Assembly (NCBI GenBank): GCA_905178155.1
Contig: CAJINV010000016.1
Location: forward strand, 1,497,824-1,561,823
DNA: 64,000 nucleotides
From: Amoebophrya sp. A120
Taxonomy: Eukaryota; Sar; Dinophyceae; Syndiniales; Amoebophryaceae
Direction: 5' to 3'
The notes below the pieces were generated by a model, which was not told where the DNA came from, did no database searches, and was given only the letters and a program-made list of their open reading frames with translations. Positions 10,867-23,900 of this stretch are shown piece by piece; position 1 is the first letter of the stretch, and each line of letters starts with the position of its first letter. The position numbers were made by a program, and so were the translations under genes.

Positions 10867-13800
10867 CTACTTCGCGATCTTGTTGTAACTAGTCTCCGCC
10901 CAGGTTCTCCTCTGCATCACCTGCGTCCGCAGCTGCTCTCGTTCCTTGACCATTATCTTCATCATTTGCTTTGCCCCGACAACTAACTGCTCCAGGACAC
11001 CGTTGAGCAACAGCAGCTCCCCGTCGGACATCTGATTGCAAACGCCCTCTGTGACAATCGACGCTCCAGCGGGGTAAAGGCGGAGTAAGTCGCCGAGATT
11101 TTCCAAAGGAACAGCGGCGTATTCTTCGAGGAGCCTTTTCGGGATATTAGACGGGATTTTCCAGGGTTCTTGTTGCGGCACGGAAGGAGCCAAACCTGGA
11201 AACGCCGCTGCAGTTGCTCCTGCGCCAGGATGTGCAGCTCCAGGCATGGGAGCTGGGTAAGCACCACCGTAGGCAGCAGCTCCTGCTGCACCAGGCATCT
11301 GATGTTGGGGCGCAACGCCTGGGTACTGCATAGTGCCCCCATGTGGCTGCTGCTGCGCTGCGTAGGGATTGTGGTGCTGGCCACCTCCGTAGGGATGTTG
11401 ACCTGCATGCTGCTTTGCCGCAGGATGGCCTTTTCCTCTGCTCATCCTGTCCTTTTCTTTACCAGCAGCTGCGCCCGTGGTCTCCTCATCTTCCTCCGCA
11501 GAATTCGTGTTCGATCCAATTACACCGCCGAACATCGCCCCGATCCCGGAAACCAATCTGGATCCGAAGTTCGGCAAACCAGAGTCGTCTTCGTTTTCGT
11601 TATCTGCTGTACTTTTCAAAAAATCTTCCGTTTGATTCTTCGAGGCCGAAGAAGTTGACTTCTTCTCTTCCTTACTCGATCCCTTTATCAGCGCTCGATC
11701 CGATTCCTTCGCGATCTTTTTCAGCTGCTCCAGTTGCGACGACCCCTGATCAACATTTGCTGTAGTTTGCAGCACATCCTCCGGTTTTTTCACCTGAAAG
11801 GATCTCTTCGGCGGTTTCGATTTCGTACTACTGTCCTTCGAACTCGCCCCAATCGGCGGCGGTTCTTCGGCAGAAGAGGTTGCTGGCGTGGAGGAAGAGA
11901 AGGAGGGAAGAGCAGCTCCTTTACTGCCAGAATTTTCATCTCGTCCGCCAGATCCACCGGCAAATTTCGGCGTTTGTTTCGGGGCGGGTAGGTTTTTAGC
12001 GACGTTTTTGTCACCACTCGATAAACCTGCTGCGGCAGAACTACCGAGAGCAAGCGCTGGAACAGCAGCAGCAGAAGTACCACTACCATCTTTCTTCTCC
12101 CCGATGGAAGGACTGCGGCTCTTACTCACAGAAGCGCTTCTACTCCTTTCCTTCCGTCTCTCCAACATGGCTCTTTGCTTCGGGGAGTTATCGGTTGCAA
12201 AAGCGGCGCCTAATTCCGTGATCACCGATGGGGAGTTTTTCTGGCAGCTTGTCAACGCGTTTCCCAACTTCGCCAAGATTTTCGGTAGTAACTTCATCGT
12301 CCATTCTGTTGACTCTTCTGTCCAAAGCGCCATGATTTCGTTGTAGTGGTCGGAGGCGACGACTTTGTGCCATTTCGGCCGCTCGAAGACCAAATTGATC
12401 AATTCCAGCGTGATTTCCTTAATGTCGTCGTCCTTGTTCGTTTGGAAACAGTTTGTCACCGCTTTCCGGAACTGCACAATGTCCAGCTCATCTCTTGTCT
12501 CTTCCGCAATTTCCGGCACCCGGGAAAGTAAGATCTCGTACAGCGATTCCCGCTGCTCCAGAAACAGCCGGCACAACCACTGCACCGCCTGCGCTTGCGC
12601 TTTTTTGTCTGCAGAAGGGGTGGAGGCTTTGGGGATGGTGCGCCCGGAGGAGATGGTGGAGGAGTTGTGCGGATCGGTAGAAGTGTTTTCCATGCTGTGA
12701 ACGCCTTCGAAGTTGACATTGAGATTTGACTCCATGATCATCTCCGGCGAGTCGTAGCTGCAGCCTCGTACAGAATCTCCTATTTGGTCGTCGTTGAATG
12801 TGTTGAGTGTCGACATGCTGGAGTTCGAACTTCTAGTCGAGGACGTAGGTGATAGCGAGAGACCCAACGAAGAGTGCCTGCGTCGTGGAGATCGCGAAAG
12901 AGATGGGCCAGAAGATGATGATGATGATGATGTCGAGAGCCGTGGTGTCGTTCCCGCGGGAGCTGCTGACAATTCAGGAGACGAAAAAGGACTCGATGAG
13001 GATGAGGATCCGCCGCCACCCGAACGAGAGTGCAAACTGCTTCTGCGGCCTCCTTCCACTACTTCCTGAAGCCATCGTCCAACAGGAAGGTTATTGTGAT
13101 CACAAAGCACTGGCAGCTCCGCTTTATGCTGCCCCTCCACACGGAAGCTCCCTCTCGAGGGCTGTGGTGCGTCGACCAAATCTTCCAATTCTTGCACCTC
13201 TTCTCGTCCACTGCCCATCTCTACCAAATCTAAACCCAGAGAAGGGACCAGTTCTGTCGGCGTGAATTTCTTCCTGGAAAAATTATTGTGCCTTATCGGC
13301 TCATCGGAATAAAGTCCGTCTTGACTGGCTGGCGACACGGACAGTTTCGAAGTGGTCCCAGAACTCCTGGACTGGCCCAAAGAATCGATCTCATTTCCCG
13401 AAGATGACAAAGGACTACTGTTTCGCGCCGAATTCTTTCCGTTTTGTCCTCTCGCCGACGCTAGCGCGGATGAATCGCGGAAGGCTTCGCGAATTCGTCG
13501 GTGATGGGAAGAGGAAGTACGGTTCTTCGTATTACCAGAACCAGCCTGTCCCTCCGCCTCTTGGTCCTTACCCCGAGAGGCGGCGTGATGAAAGTGTCTC
13601 TCCTTACTCGAAACGGACTGTGATCTGTCTGAGCCCGACACCACTTCCCTTCTTCTCCTCTCCTTGTTCCGCGGTTGCAGTTTGAAAGCGACGGAAGTAG
13701 AACTAGCACCCGCGTTCGACGAGCAACTCCCCGTTTTCGCCTTCACCCTAGCGGATTCCAATTTTTCCTTCAAATTCCGATCGTTCGAGCCACGTAGATC

Positions 13801-16800
13801 GTCTAAATTCAACGATCCAGTGGAACTCCGTAAGTTCAACAAATCTCCCGTTTCCGCCAACGGGCTGGCCTGCGCGTTCTGGTGACTGCCCTCCTTGTTT
13901 TTCGCCATGACCTGAATCAAATCCTTCCACTGCTGCCGGAGGTCACGGACCGTGGATTGAACCCGCTCGTCTTTGTGCGATTTGTATTTCTGGGTGAAAA
14001 CCCCGATTTTCGTTTTCCTCAGAATGTCCACCGTCATGTTGACATCGCGGAGGGCGTTGAGGAGGGGGAGAACTTCTTCGGGCGATTGACCTGAGTCCTC
14101 AATGTCGCGGATTACCTGATGTGAGTTGTGACTTTCACATTACAGATCACGAGAAGAATTGCACTTCTGCATGACAAAGAGTTTTCTCTCGCGTTTGTCA
14201 TGGGCAGCAAGATTCCATGTCGTAGCCAGTTGTATGTACCTGCAAAACTTTATTCAGCTCCGGATCCCTTCCGGCCGGCGGTGGCCCCACACTGGATGTT
14301 CTCGACGGCGGTCGTGGCAAGTTTGACCTCACCGGCGGCAGAGACGACTCCCGAGCCGAAACCCGCTGCGGCGGTGGTCTCGGAACCTTTGGAATTGCCA
14401 GCGGTATCCCGGATCTGCCTCGTTGTTGGCCGTCGTTGCTTTCCTGGGGCGGCGGTGGAGGCGGGGGCGGAATGATTTGGTTGTTGACAACTTCTGGCGG
14501 CGTCGCAGTTCCGGAAGATTTGATTCCTGAAGCCGCTTTGTTCCGGAAAGACGCCATATTCACTACGTTGTTGTTATTGTCTTTCTCCCCAAGCACTTTC
14601 GTATTGCCGTTGTTATTGCTGTTCTCCTCTTCTCCCCCACCAAACATGCCCATCACGGCGCTCCCGACGCCAGAAACTAAGTTTTCCACCACATTCGCAG
14701 CCGAACCAGATCCGCCGACCAACGCCCGATCCCGGTCGGATCTCTTGCTGCCAGTTTTCTTCTTGAAAGCGCCCTGGACGTCACCTCTAGCTGTGTCGTT
14801 GTTGTCGTCCTCAGACGCGGTGTCTGAACCGGAGTCCGCGTTATTTTCCGACGGTGAACTGGAACTGATGTCCTGTCTCGCCGGTCGTCTCTTATTTCTG
14901 TCGCCTTTCGAACTCTTCCTCCCTGTCTTCCCGTTTTGATTCCCAGTTTTCGTACTTCCATTCGGCCCAATATCCGGGCTGGCTTTCGATGTGCTTCTGT
15001 ATTGTTTCCGTTTCAGCTGCGATTGTTTCGACTGTTCGTACGGAGTGGTGTCGTGATTCCGCGCTTCGGCCGCCGCGTAAGCAGCGAGAGCCGCGCCGTG
15101 GTCGTACTGCGCATGAGGGTTGGTTTGCTGGGTCGCGTACTGATTGTACATCGCTTCGGCGCCGGCGGTTGCCGGATGGTTGTACCCTGCAGCCCCGGCT
15201 GCCGCCATCAACCCACCCGGACCTGGGAAAGCGGGCTGGTGCGCACCAAACTGCGGACTCCCAACCGGGCCGCTGGCTCCGGGCGCGACCATTGGCATGC
15301 CCGTGTGACCCGGGCCAGCGCCACCGTAGAGCTGATTCGCCGCGGCCATTTGCATGGCCAGGGGGTTGAGGCCCATCGGGTTGGCGGCCGCCATCATCGG
15401 GTTAAGCGCCATCATCAGCTGTTGTAGTGGGGTTTTTGCAATACAGATTTTTGTTTTTTGTTTTTCTTTTTCATCTCGCAATCGCTCAGCTATAGTGGGT
15501 TTTTTGCAATACAGATCGCATCCATTCATCGCAACAAATAAATGTAAATCACCTGTTGCTGCTGCTGCAACAATAACTGCTGCTGCTGTTGAAACGCCTG
15601 CTCGTACTCCGTCAACCCGCCACCCACGCTCGGTAAGTTCAGTTGCGGTTTGTACAGAGGGTTCATCTCCGCCTGCGCAGTCACCATCTGATACACGGCG
15701 CTATCCTCGTCCAATGGTACTAGTCTGTCCCCTGTGTGCGGGAAAGAGGGTAAAGGCTCCAGCGGGATTTTCGTCGCCTTTGCGTAACCAGAATCGTCGA
15801 TCAAGAAGGTGTTCACGAACCCGGCTACCACTCCATCCCGGACGAACGGGTCCATTTCCTGCACCCATCTAACATGCCGTCTCCTCAACCGCTTCAATAG
15901 TTCGAAGAAAAACGCGTCCAAAGGATGTCGTCGGGAGAACCTCGTTTGATGTTCCGAGGTATTATTTCCCGCCCCTCTTGTCTCCACATAAACAGCGTCT
16001 TGCTGCACGTCGTCGAACCGGAAGGTCCACTGGCCGGGGATGGGGCAGAGCGCTGCGATCTTCAAAAACGGCATGCCCCAGACCATGGAATATGGCGTTC
16101 TCAAACGTTTGATGCAAGAGCCGCAACAATCAAAGGCGCAAGCTTGCTGCTTTCGCATCACAGATTTGGCACGGATTTACTTAGAAGATGCTGCGTAGCC
16201 TTTCGGAGATTTGTCATACGAAGCGGCTTGATCATCCACCGCCCGGCTCAAAGTAGTTTTGCATGACAAATTCATGTAACAGTTCAGAATGTAACGCTTG
16301 AGAACGCCATATGGAATCCGGGTAGTCTTTGACTTGGAAGTACTTGGCGAAAAGAACTAAGACTGCTGCGTGGAGGAGAGGGAATTGGTCCCGGATGACG
16401 CAGTCGAGCATCTGGGTTTGCGGGTCGAAATGCGGCTTTTCGCCTGCGCGGACAAGGGGGCGCTTGTCGGAGAGCTCCTTTGTGTACCTGATGATAGAGA
16501 AACAGAAAGTGGTTTGTTGTATGTACAACATAAGTACGCAAAATTTGCTCATCATGCGTGGTTGTACTTCGTAGCTCAACATTTTGAACTGCAGCAGGAG
16601 AAGAAGATCTAGATCTTCCCCAGTAGTTTATTGTACCATGCAAACCGTTTCCGTTGCTTATCCCTCTCCTCATTCACTTTCTTCGCGAACCAGATCCTGC
16701 TGCCCGGTATGACTTTCTGCACTTTCTCCGCCAGAATCGCAATGTGTTCCTCCTCCCTCGGGTGTTGCCATCTGGACCCCAGTTCCTGGTTCGAGTAATA

Positions 16801-17712
16801 CGTGAATCCCGAGCCAAAATCACACTCCTCACTGGTCTTGTGTGCTGTCCACCCACTTGGTAACGGCGCGTAGTAGAGATCTCGGATCACGTGCACCAAT
16901 TGCGGTTGCTGCTCCAAATCCACGCCGAGATAGATCGCGTACTGCACCAATTCCTCCACCCTTTCATCCGTGAAAAACGACGCAAATCTCGGGTCGGAGA
17001 TCTCCTGCTGCGAAACTTGGGAGCCGGTTGGGGAGCCCTGCAAACCGGCAGAACTTTCCTTCTGCATCCCCATCGCGGCTTGCGCTCTGTGTAGTTGCTG
17101 GACCGCTTCCCGGTCGGAAACCCGTTCCCGTTGTTTTTTCTCGTGAATGGCTTGTTGCACGAGTCTTTGCTGCTCCCTTCGGGCTCGTTCGAACTCCTCT
17201 CTTAGTTCGTCCGAAATTTCGTATTTCATCTGCGCCGGCATCTTGTTCTTATTCCGGAGGAAAGAGGGGAGAAAGGAGGATACTTTCAACGGTTTGCTGT
17301 TCGACGTGGTAGATCCAGAACCACCAGCAGCTTTACTCGTAGATTGGCCCGCAGCGCCGCCTGCTTGCCCGCCGGCGGAAACTCGTTCCGAAACGGTTTC
17401 CTCTTTGATGCTGGATAAACCGCCTCTCGGTGGGGCGGTAAAGGAGAGGGAGGATTTAGCCGAGGCGGCTGCACCAGTTCCGGTTGTCGAAGAGTCATTT
17501 TGGGCGGTGGTCGTCGCCCCGGAAGTCGAGGATGAGGAGCTCGTCGCGTCAGTTGTCCCATTGCTCGCCGCCGTTTTGCTCTTGGCGGTTGAAGCCGCCG
17601 AGCCAGGAAACTTCGGGACGGACGGTGTCGACTTTTTCGCATCTGCGTCTGAGGGTGCGGGGTCTGTGATGAGTTTTTTCCATCGCTGCAAGCTCTCGCT
17701 TTTAGTGGACAT
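10867..17712 (-). CDS. CEP164-type WW protein fused to a TFIIS-N-like domain
   Basis: The exons are 17712-16637, 16487-16312, 16085-15553, 15418-14240 and 14115-10867, totalling 6,213 nt or 2,070 residues. Introns at 16488-16636, 15419-15552 and 14116-14239 are GT-AG; 16091-16311 is an introner. Residues about 255-320 contain an acidic helical lead-in and a WW domain (PLPSGWTAHK ... TYYSN ... WQHPREE), arranged as in the ciliary distal-appendage protein CEP164. Around residues 989-1060 a helical block (LPLLNALRDVNMTVDILRKT, then RDLRQQWKDLI) resembles the TFIIS N-terminal/LW fold used in transcription elongation factors. The rest is Ser/Gly/Pro/Gln-rich with conserved islands. Without the 16488-16636 intron, exon 1 would stop at 16609; splicing gives KRFAWYTKELSDK. 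One gene is favoured, but two adjacent genes remain possible. The start is ATG 17712. Confidence 0.72.
15425..15516. repeat. 24-bp direct repeat inside a GT-AG intron
   Basis: Two copies beginning TAGTGGGGTTTTTGCAATAC (15425 and 15493, 68 bp apart) occupy most of the 134-bp intron 15419-15552 of the WW gene. They suggest that the intron grew by local duplication. Confidence 0.8.
16091..16311. mobile_element. Introner, family D
   Basis: This 221-bp element has ends TATGGCGTTCTCAAACGTT and its inverse, with a perfect duplication, tggaa. Excision joins KDYPDS to MVWGMPF in frame in the WW/TFIIS-N gene. Confidence 0.93.
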
Positions 17713-17770
17713 AGAATCTTGCGACTGCTAGTCATCATGAATCTGAATCAATAGTAAAGTCGCAAATGCA

Positions 17771-17968
17771 TCATAACATGCAAAATGTACCAGGCGGTGG
17801 CGGTGGCCGAAACGCATTGCTGGCTCGCTTCGGCACCGGTGCGGCAGCACCGAAGCCCGGGGTGTCGCTATCGCTGTCACTGTCGTCGATTTTTGGAACG
17901 GTTTTGTCCATCTTTGAAGGTTTTTTGCCGCCTGCTTGTGATGAAGAGGATGAACTTAGAGATGGCAT
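17771..17968 (-). CDS. Possible Ser/Asp/Pro-rich small ORF or upstream exon
   Basis: This ATG-initiated frame of 65 residues lies just upstream of the WW gene. Its composition (basic centre, then DDSDSDSDTPGFG, then PPPPP) resembles real coding sequence in this window rather than a random ORF. No GT-AG join that I tried puts it in frame with ATG 17712, apart from a weak donor at a CCG|GTG. It may be a separate small gene, an upstream ORF or a 5' exon with a non-canonical intron. Confidence 0.3.
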   Translation of the reverse strand: MPSLSSSSSSQAGGKKPSKMDKTVPKIDDSDSDSDTPGFGAAAPVPKRASNAFRPPPPPGTFCML

Positions 17969-18379
17969 GACTTACGCCGACAGGGTAAGTGGTGGCTGGA
18001 AAGACACCTGTTAGCCCCTACAACCTAGAGGAGCTACCCTGGATCCATTCTTCAGAAAAAACAAACCGATTTCTTGGTACACCAGGAGAGGGTGAAGCAC
18101 CTGGAGGTAAGAAGCATGATCTTTGGCTTCTTGACACTCCAGCAACAAGTAAGAAGTAGTGCTTCTAGTACCAGCACCAGGGCTGCTCTGCTATTATTGG
18201 CGTCCGTTGTGTTTTGGCACCGGAAAAAAGGCCGTCACACCCTTGTGCCGATTGCTATGCACGAATCGGGCGAGAAGACACTGACGCGATAGCATTGCTC
18301 GCCGCGTCTATGAGCGTCGACGCGGACCCGCAAGTTACCTAGATAATAGTACAACTTAAAGCGATAGCGAAAAGCACAT

Positions 18380-19454
18380 ACTCATAATCCCTCACTGATG
18401 CTGAGGGCTCGCTGCTGGGATCGGCAGGCGGCCCGTCGCGGCGCCCGGCTAGCCACATCTGAAATCATCCACAAGGGCGTGATCGGTGGGCGGAAAAGAC
18501 ACACCAAACAAGTCACGCCCTGGCAATCGTAATCGAGGGCAAAAGTCGTGGCGGCGGGGCACTCCGCAACCCCAAATCGCCGGACCGATCACCAACGGGG
18601 CTGCACAGGCCAGAACTGGCCCACTGCGCCAAGCAAAGCGCGGCGCGCGAGGCTTTCGCGCCCGGGGCAGGGGGGAGCGTAAGGCCTGCCAGCCGGCAGG
18701 CCCAAGCAGCGCCCGCCCTGCTGGAAGAATGGCGCGCCGGCGCTCCCCCGGAGGAGACCAGACGGACCCGCGACGCCAGCGGCGCAAACGGCGCCCGGGA
18801 CCTCCTCCAGCAAAAGGGCGGCCCGGCTTTTTGCGATCGGCATGGGCGGGGCGCGCGGGCGCGTGCCTCATCGGTCTGCAACGTCGTCGGCTGGGGACGG
18901 AGCCGCCGACCTTCCGCAAACTCGGACAGGCTTCCTTGCTTTTGGTTCTCGATTTCCAAAAGCCGGGTCGTTTTGATTTTCCCGCGGAATCCTGGCGGCC
19001 ACTTACTAACACACCGGCAGGCGAAGGACAGAGCCGGCAGACCAAGAGCACCAGGGCGCCCCTGCAATTCTCCTCCCCCAGAGGCAGCATCGTCCGGACA
19101 TCTTTCAGCACGTGAAGCGAGAAGTCGCGGGAAGACTATGATCCAAGAGACAGACTTCTAATTGTTGCAAACTTCGTGTAAATCTGTGATGTAGTATCTG
19201 CCTCTGCCACACCTCCCACGAAGAAATCTCTCTGAGTACGTGCCCGCTCCAGCTGCTTTTTTGCTCTCCTCTCGTCGTTCTTGCCTTGTGCACTCCTTCT
19301 TGCTGTCGCACTTCATTGCCCCCCACCAACACATACGGTGCCTGTGCCGATACACAGATCCTACCACGTCTTCTGAAGACGCTGTCCTGTGGGGATGCGC
19401 GCCGCGTCTGTGAGTATGAAATCCAAACACTTAACAAAGAAAAGACGCACTCGT
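18380..19454. repeat. GC-rich noncoding element, copy 1 of a tandem pair
   Basis: This unit of about 1.07 kb begins near CACTGATGCTGAGGG, has a very GC-rich core (GGCGCCCGGCTAG at 18438) and a pyrimidine-rich tail (CCCACGAAGAAATCTCTCT at 19216). Open frames run through it on both strands because of the GC content, without recognisable protein content. The same order of landmarks recurs in the next unit. It is probably a repetitive element of unknown class. Confidence 0.7.
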
Positions 19455-20690
19455 CTCTTACTGATACTGAGGGGTGCTAACGTCGCCTCAACGTCATGCG
19501 GCGTGCCGCACGCCCGTGGCGACGCGGCGGCGCCCGGCTAGTTGCATCTGAAGCCACAAGGGCATCGGGCGAGCGGGGAAGGCACACAAACATCACGCCC
19601 CGGTAGTGATAATCGAGGGCCAAAGCACTTGCACCGGGGCCCCCCGCCAGCCTTGCCAAATCACCGGCAAGGCCCCATCAGTCACCTTCAGAACTGGGCC
19701 AATTTTCCACGCGAGGCGCCCGCCACGCGCGAGCATCTCGCGGCCCAAAAGGGGTCGCGCGAAGGGCCGCCCAATGGCCTCAGCAGCGCCCCAAAAGAAT
19801 AGCGGGCCGGCGCGCGGAGGATGGACGGGGACCCGCGGCGCCAGCATGGTCAACAACATCAAACAAGGGGCCCCGCCGTTGACGGACCGCGTTCGCGCTT
19901 TGTAGAGACATGGCGCGACCGTGGCGCTGGGCCCTTTCCCCTATTGGCTGCAGCCGTCATCCACAGAAACACAATCGCGGCCCCCGTGGCTTTCTGCTGC
20001 CTCAACAGCTGGGCGGCCCGGTTACCGGTCGGCGGGGAAACGGACGCGAGTCGGGACACCCCGCATTCGTTGCCCGCTAGGGGGCCGAAATTGGCCGCGA
20101 GCTCGGACACGCCCGGCGCCTGGCGGCCACCACAACGCTGGCGAATCCTGGAAGGAGGCTGTAGGCCAGCACTAGGCCGCTCCTGGGGTGCTCCGTCCTC
20201 GCAGGCGTCATCATCCGGGCACTGTTTAGCACGTCGCCACTGAGCAGCGTATTCCTGCCACAAAAAGTCCTCGTGATCCAACAATAAACAAGAAGACTAT
20301 GATCCAAGAAAAGAACTCTCCACACTTGTAAACTTCGTGTTCGTGTATCTCTGACAGTCTGTGACGTAATAAATATCTGCCACACATCCCACGAAGAAAT
20401 CTCTCTAAGTACTTACGTGCCCACTCCAATCCTGCTCTCCTCTCGTTCTTGCCTTGCGCGTTTCTTCTTGCTGTGGCACTTCATTGCCTTCCCACTACCC
20501 GCTCTGCCGTGGCACACGCAACACACTTCGTTTTCGCGAACACGCCGGCGAAATAACATTCACACTGGTCCATCTGCAGCGCAGACACTGGTCCATCTGC
20601 AGCGCAATGCGGACACAGAGCATACTGAAACGGACACTAGGTCTCGGTCTCGATCTGCTACGAGAACCATAATATGCTGCTAGTTTAATC
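19455..20690. repeat. GC-rich noncoding element, copy 2 of a tandem pair
   Basis: This diverged head-to-tail copy of 18380-19454 shows the same landmarks: CTGATACTGAGGGG at the start, GGCGCCCGGCTAG at 19527, GACTATGATCCAAGA at 20295 and CCCACGAAGAAATCTCTCT at 20388. It ends with a 23-bp tandem duplication at 20562-20606 (ACACTGGTCCATCTGCAGCG). No coding content is supported. Confidence 0.7.
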
Positions 20691-20942
20691 CAACAGCAGT
20701 ACGCAGAGTTTGTCCTCCGGAAGTTTTAATTTTTTTTATTTGTGATCTCCATTTACACACGTTGTCAATTGACCATCTCGGTCGTGGTCAAAATCTCAAA
20801 TCATATTCGGCGCGTTGTAGTGTCAACGAATTCGTCGCAAAATTGGAATGATACGTGGATTATTTTTCTTGAAAAAAACCCTCTGAAACTGAAGGCGCAG
20901 GCAATTGCAAAAAACGGTGGATGAAACGTACAAAACAACAAC

Positions 20943-23900
20943 TCACTGCCACGATCCCGTTCTGCCTGACCCAGAAGATCCTTTGCCACCTTTTGACGAC
21001 GAGGAAGGTCCTCCAGTACTGTAGCTTGTGTCACCTTGTTTTCCAGCATACCCGCCTTTACCACTGTTGTAGCCCCCGCCGCCTCTATCCGGCGTGTGCC
21101 TTGGATCCTCCTGCTGGCCCGCTCGCCACGAACCTGCTCCGGAATCTCGACCACTTCCGTATTGACTTTGCTGGCTGTATTGCTGGTTTTGATGCGACTG
21201 GTTGTAGCCACCGCTGCTTGTGTTGTTATACCCAGGAGACCCGTACGGCTGCGGGGACACAGCTGACGTTTGAGGCGAGGAAGACGCGCCGGCACCGCTT
21301 TGCCGCTGCTGGTTGTAGCCTGGTGTACCTGAAGACCAGGAACCTTGCTGATCCTGATACGCAGTGGACGATCCGTAGCTGCCCCCAGCACGATTGTAGC
21401 CCTGCTCAGAACCAGGAGGTCTGCTGGGATGTCCCTTACTCCCGCTGCTCCTGCCGCCGCCTTTCTGGTTTGAATCGCTAGATGTACCCCCGTACTGGCC
21501 ACTTGATGCTCCGTAGCTGAATGACTGCTGTTCCTGGCCGCGGTTGTTCATCCGGTCAACATTATACCCTTCTTGCTGCGAATACGTTGACGAAGAAGTG
21601 GCTCCGCTGTGCTGCCGCGGATAACTGTCCTGTCCTGTCGCGTAGTGCTGGTTGTAGCTGGAAGAGGACGCTGCGCTAACATTTCTCCCGCCCCCTGATC
21701 TAGGGCCAGCAGGCGGATAATTGTAGCTGTCCCCTCCGCCACCGTAGCCAGAATTTGGATTGCTGTATGCACCGCCTCCTCCGTAGCTGTTGTATCCACC
21801 CTGAGTTGCGTACTGACTGCTGGATGAGTACTGTCGCGTTCCCTGGCTGTTCGACGAGGTGTTCGATTGCTGCCTTCTCCACGAATCTTGCGACTGGAGC
21901 TCCTGCGGTGGAGCGCCGCGTGAAGATTGGTGATACTGCTGTTGCTGGTGCTGAGAGCTCTGCTGCGCGGGAAATGACTTGTTTGCAGCACCAGCAGTGG
22001 CAGTGCCCGGTGCTCCGGCCATTGCGTTTTGCCTGTTTGTAGCTCCTGCTGCTGCAGAAGTACTCGATGCCGGCACAAGATTTTTCGAACTCACACCCGC
22101 CGAAACCGATCCCCTCGCATCCAACTCTCCAACTGCTTCAACATCGTCATCCGCGCTACCTCCCTCCGCATCGTCGTCCTCATTTCCCTCACCTCCATCT
22201 GCTCCGTTCTTCTTCCGGCTGCGTCTTTTCCTTTTCCGTTTTCGTTTCTTCCCCGGGAAAACCAGGAGTGTCTCCGGGTCGACTTCCATTTCTATCAAGC
22301 AGAAAATTGTTAACGTTAACGGAATTTGGCATGAAGGAATGTACGAAAAATGATGCCTAGATTTGTATTGCACAGCATGCATGATAGCGAAGATTTGTCA
22401 TGCATGATTGCAATGCCTCAAAGCCGTTAACGTAAACTACACTTTTTCGTCTGATAATTTCTGGATAAATGTCAATCTCGTTGCTCGGGCCGTACTGCGG
22501 TCTGGTGTCGGGGATAAGTTTGTCGAGGCAGAGAACTGTCCGCTGCGGCTTCTGGATGGAATTCTGGGAGGAGATGTTGGAGGGTAGTTGCGAGCTGGAG
22601 GAAGAGCTGTGCTGATTTTGATGATGTCCACCTGCACCTCGTAATGAGGTGGAAAAACCTGTATTTGCAGTCGAGGTAGTTGAGCCAACAGCTGCAGTAG
22701 ACGATGGAACAAAAGTGCTCGCCGCACTGTTCAATTCAAACCCTGTGGCAGGTTGTGATGCGAAGGTACCGCCGACGGCGTTGTAGTTGTACAAATTCGC
22801 AGCGGTGTTTGTGCTCTGTTGCTGCTGAAAATTTGGATCACCAACTCCATACATCATGGTTCCAGCACCAGCAAGATACTGCTGTCCGTGACTCACATCG
22901 CCGGATATTTCCCTTGAGAACAGCTCGGGCGACGGGGAAGTCGCACTGTTCACCGTGCTTGGATTATTCCCGCCCGTCATGGTAGCGAAGTTCATGGTAC
23001 CAGTTCCAACAGGAGCCACGCCGTACTGACTCGCTCCGACGTGCTGCTGCTGCCCGGGTATGAAAAGCGATCCAGACCCGTAAAGTTGCGTTGCGACTTG
23101 CTGGAACTCTTGTTGGTAATCGACCGAATGAGATAACCCGGAGAGCGGGATCAATTGCTGAGTTTGCTGCTGTTGCTGCTGGGGAAAAACAGCTTGCTCC
23201 GCCGCAGAAAACTGTGGACTGGTAGCTTGCTGCTGCCCGCCGCCGGAAGTGCTCCCTGCGTTGAAGTTGTTGACCGAGGAGGCCGCGGAGCTTCCTCCGG
23301 CACCGATCGTCGGTAGTTGCTGCGAGAACTGCTGCTGATTGGCGTTTCCGCTCATCGCGCTGAAACCCAGGGAGCCAAATTGCGAGTTTGCTGGTGGGAG
23401 ATTTGCAGCTGATCGGGGCTGAAAGTGTTGTTGTTGTTTCATCGGTTGTTTCAGTTTATAATTTAGGTTTTCGGAACGGCGAAATTCGATGCAAAGTATT
23501 GGCATTGGAATAGGAACGGTTAGTGGAAGTGAATGGCTCTACGCATGATATCAACAAGCTTTACCTGATAAACCGGCCACTGCCAGTCTCCCGTTTCGTC
23601 GAAGGGCTCCCGAATCGTCTTCACCGTCTCTTCAAACGAATCGTCTTGGGATTGACCGCGGGTCATGGACTGTAGGTTTTTGTCATGCGTGCGTTCTTTG
23701 AAAAATCGGGTTTGCCATGCGCATTTCATACATTATGCTTCTGCATCTGTTACCTTTACCAGACAAAACAATCTTCATATACCAGCGACTGTGACTGCGA
23801 CAGTTTCTTGTTCGCTCCTCCCGCCGGACTTCCAAATCGGTTTTGTATCATCGTTTTGATCACAGCTTCTCGGAACTCCGCGAAGGTGTCATTCCGCGCG

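Noticed and set aside
16609-17712. WW protein ending at the TAG at 16609 as a complete gene
   Set aside because: Not excluded, but a GT-AG intron (16488-16636) joins it in phase to the next exon and the next frame begins only 26 bp further on, so one gene is favoured.
18486-20243. Long ORFs on both strands in GC-rich DNA
   Set aside because: Overlapping open frames on both strands, with Arg/Pro/Gly-rich translations, are expected from GC content; no conserved motif was seen.
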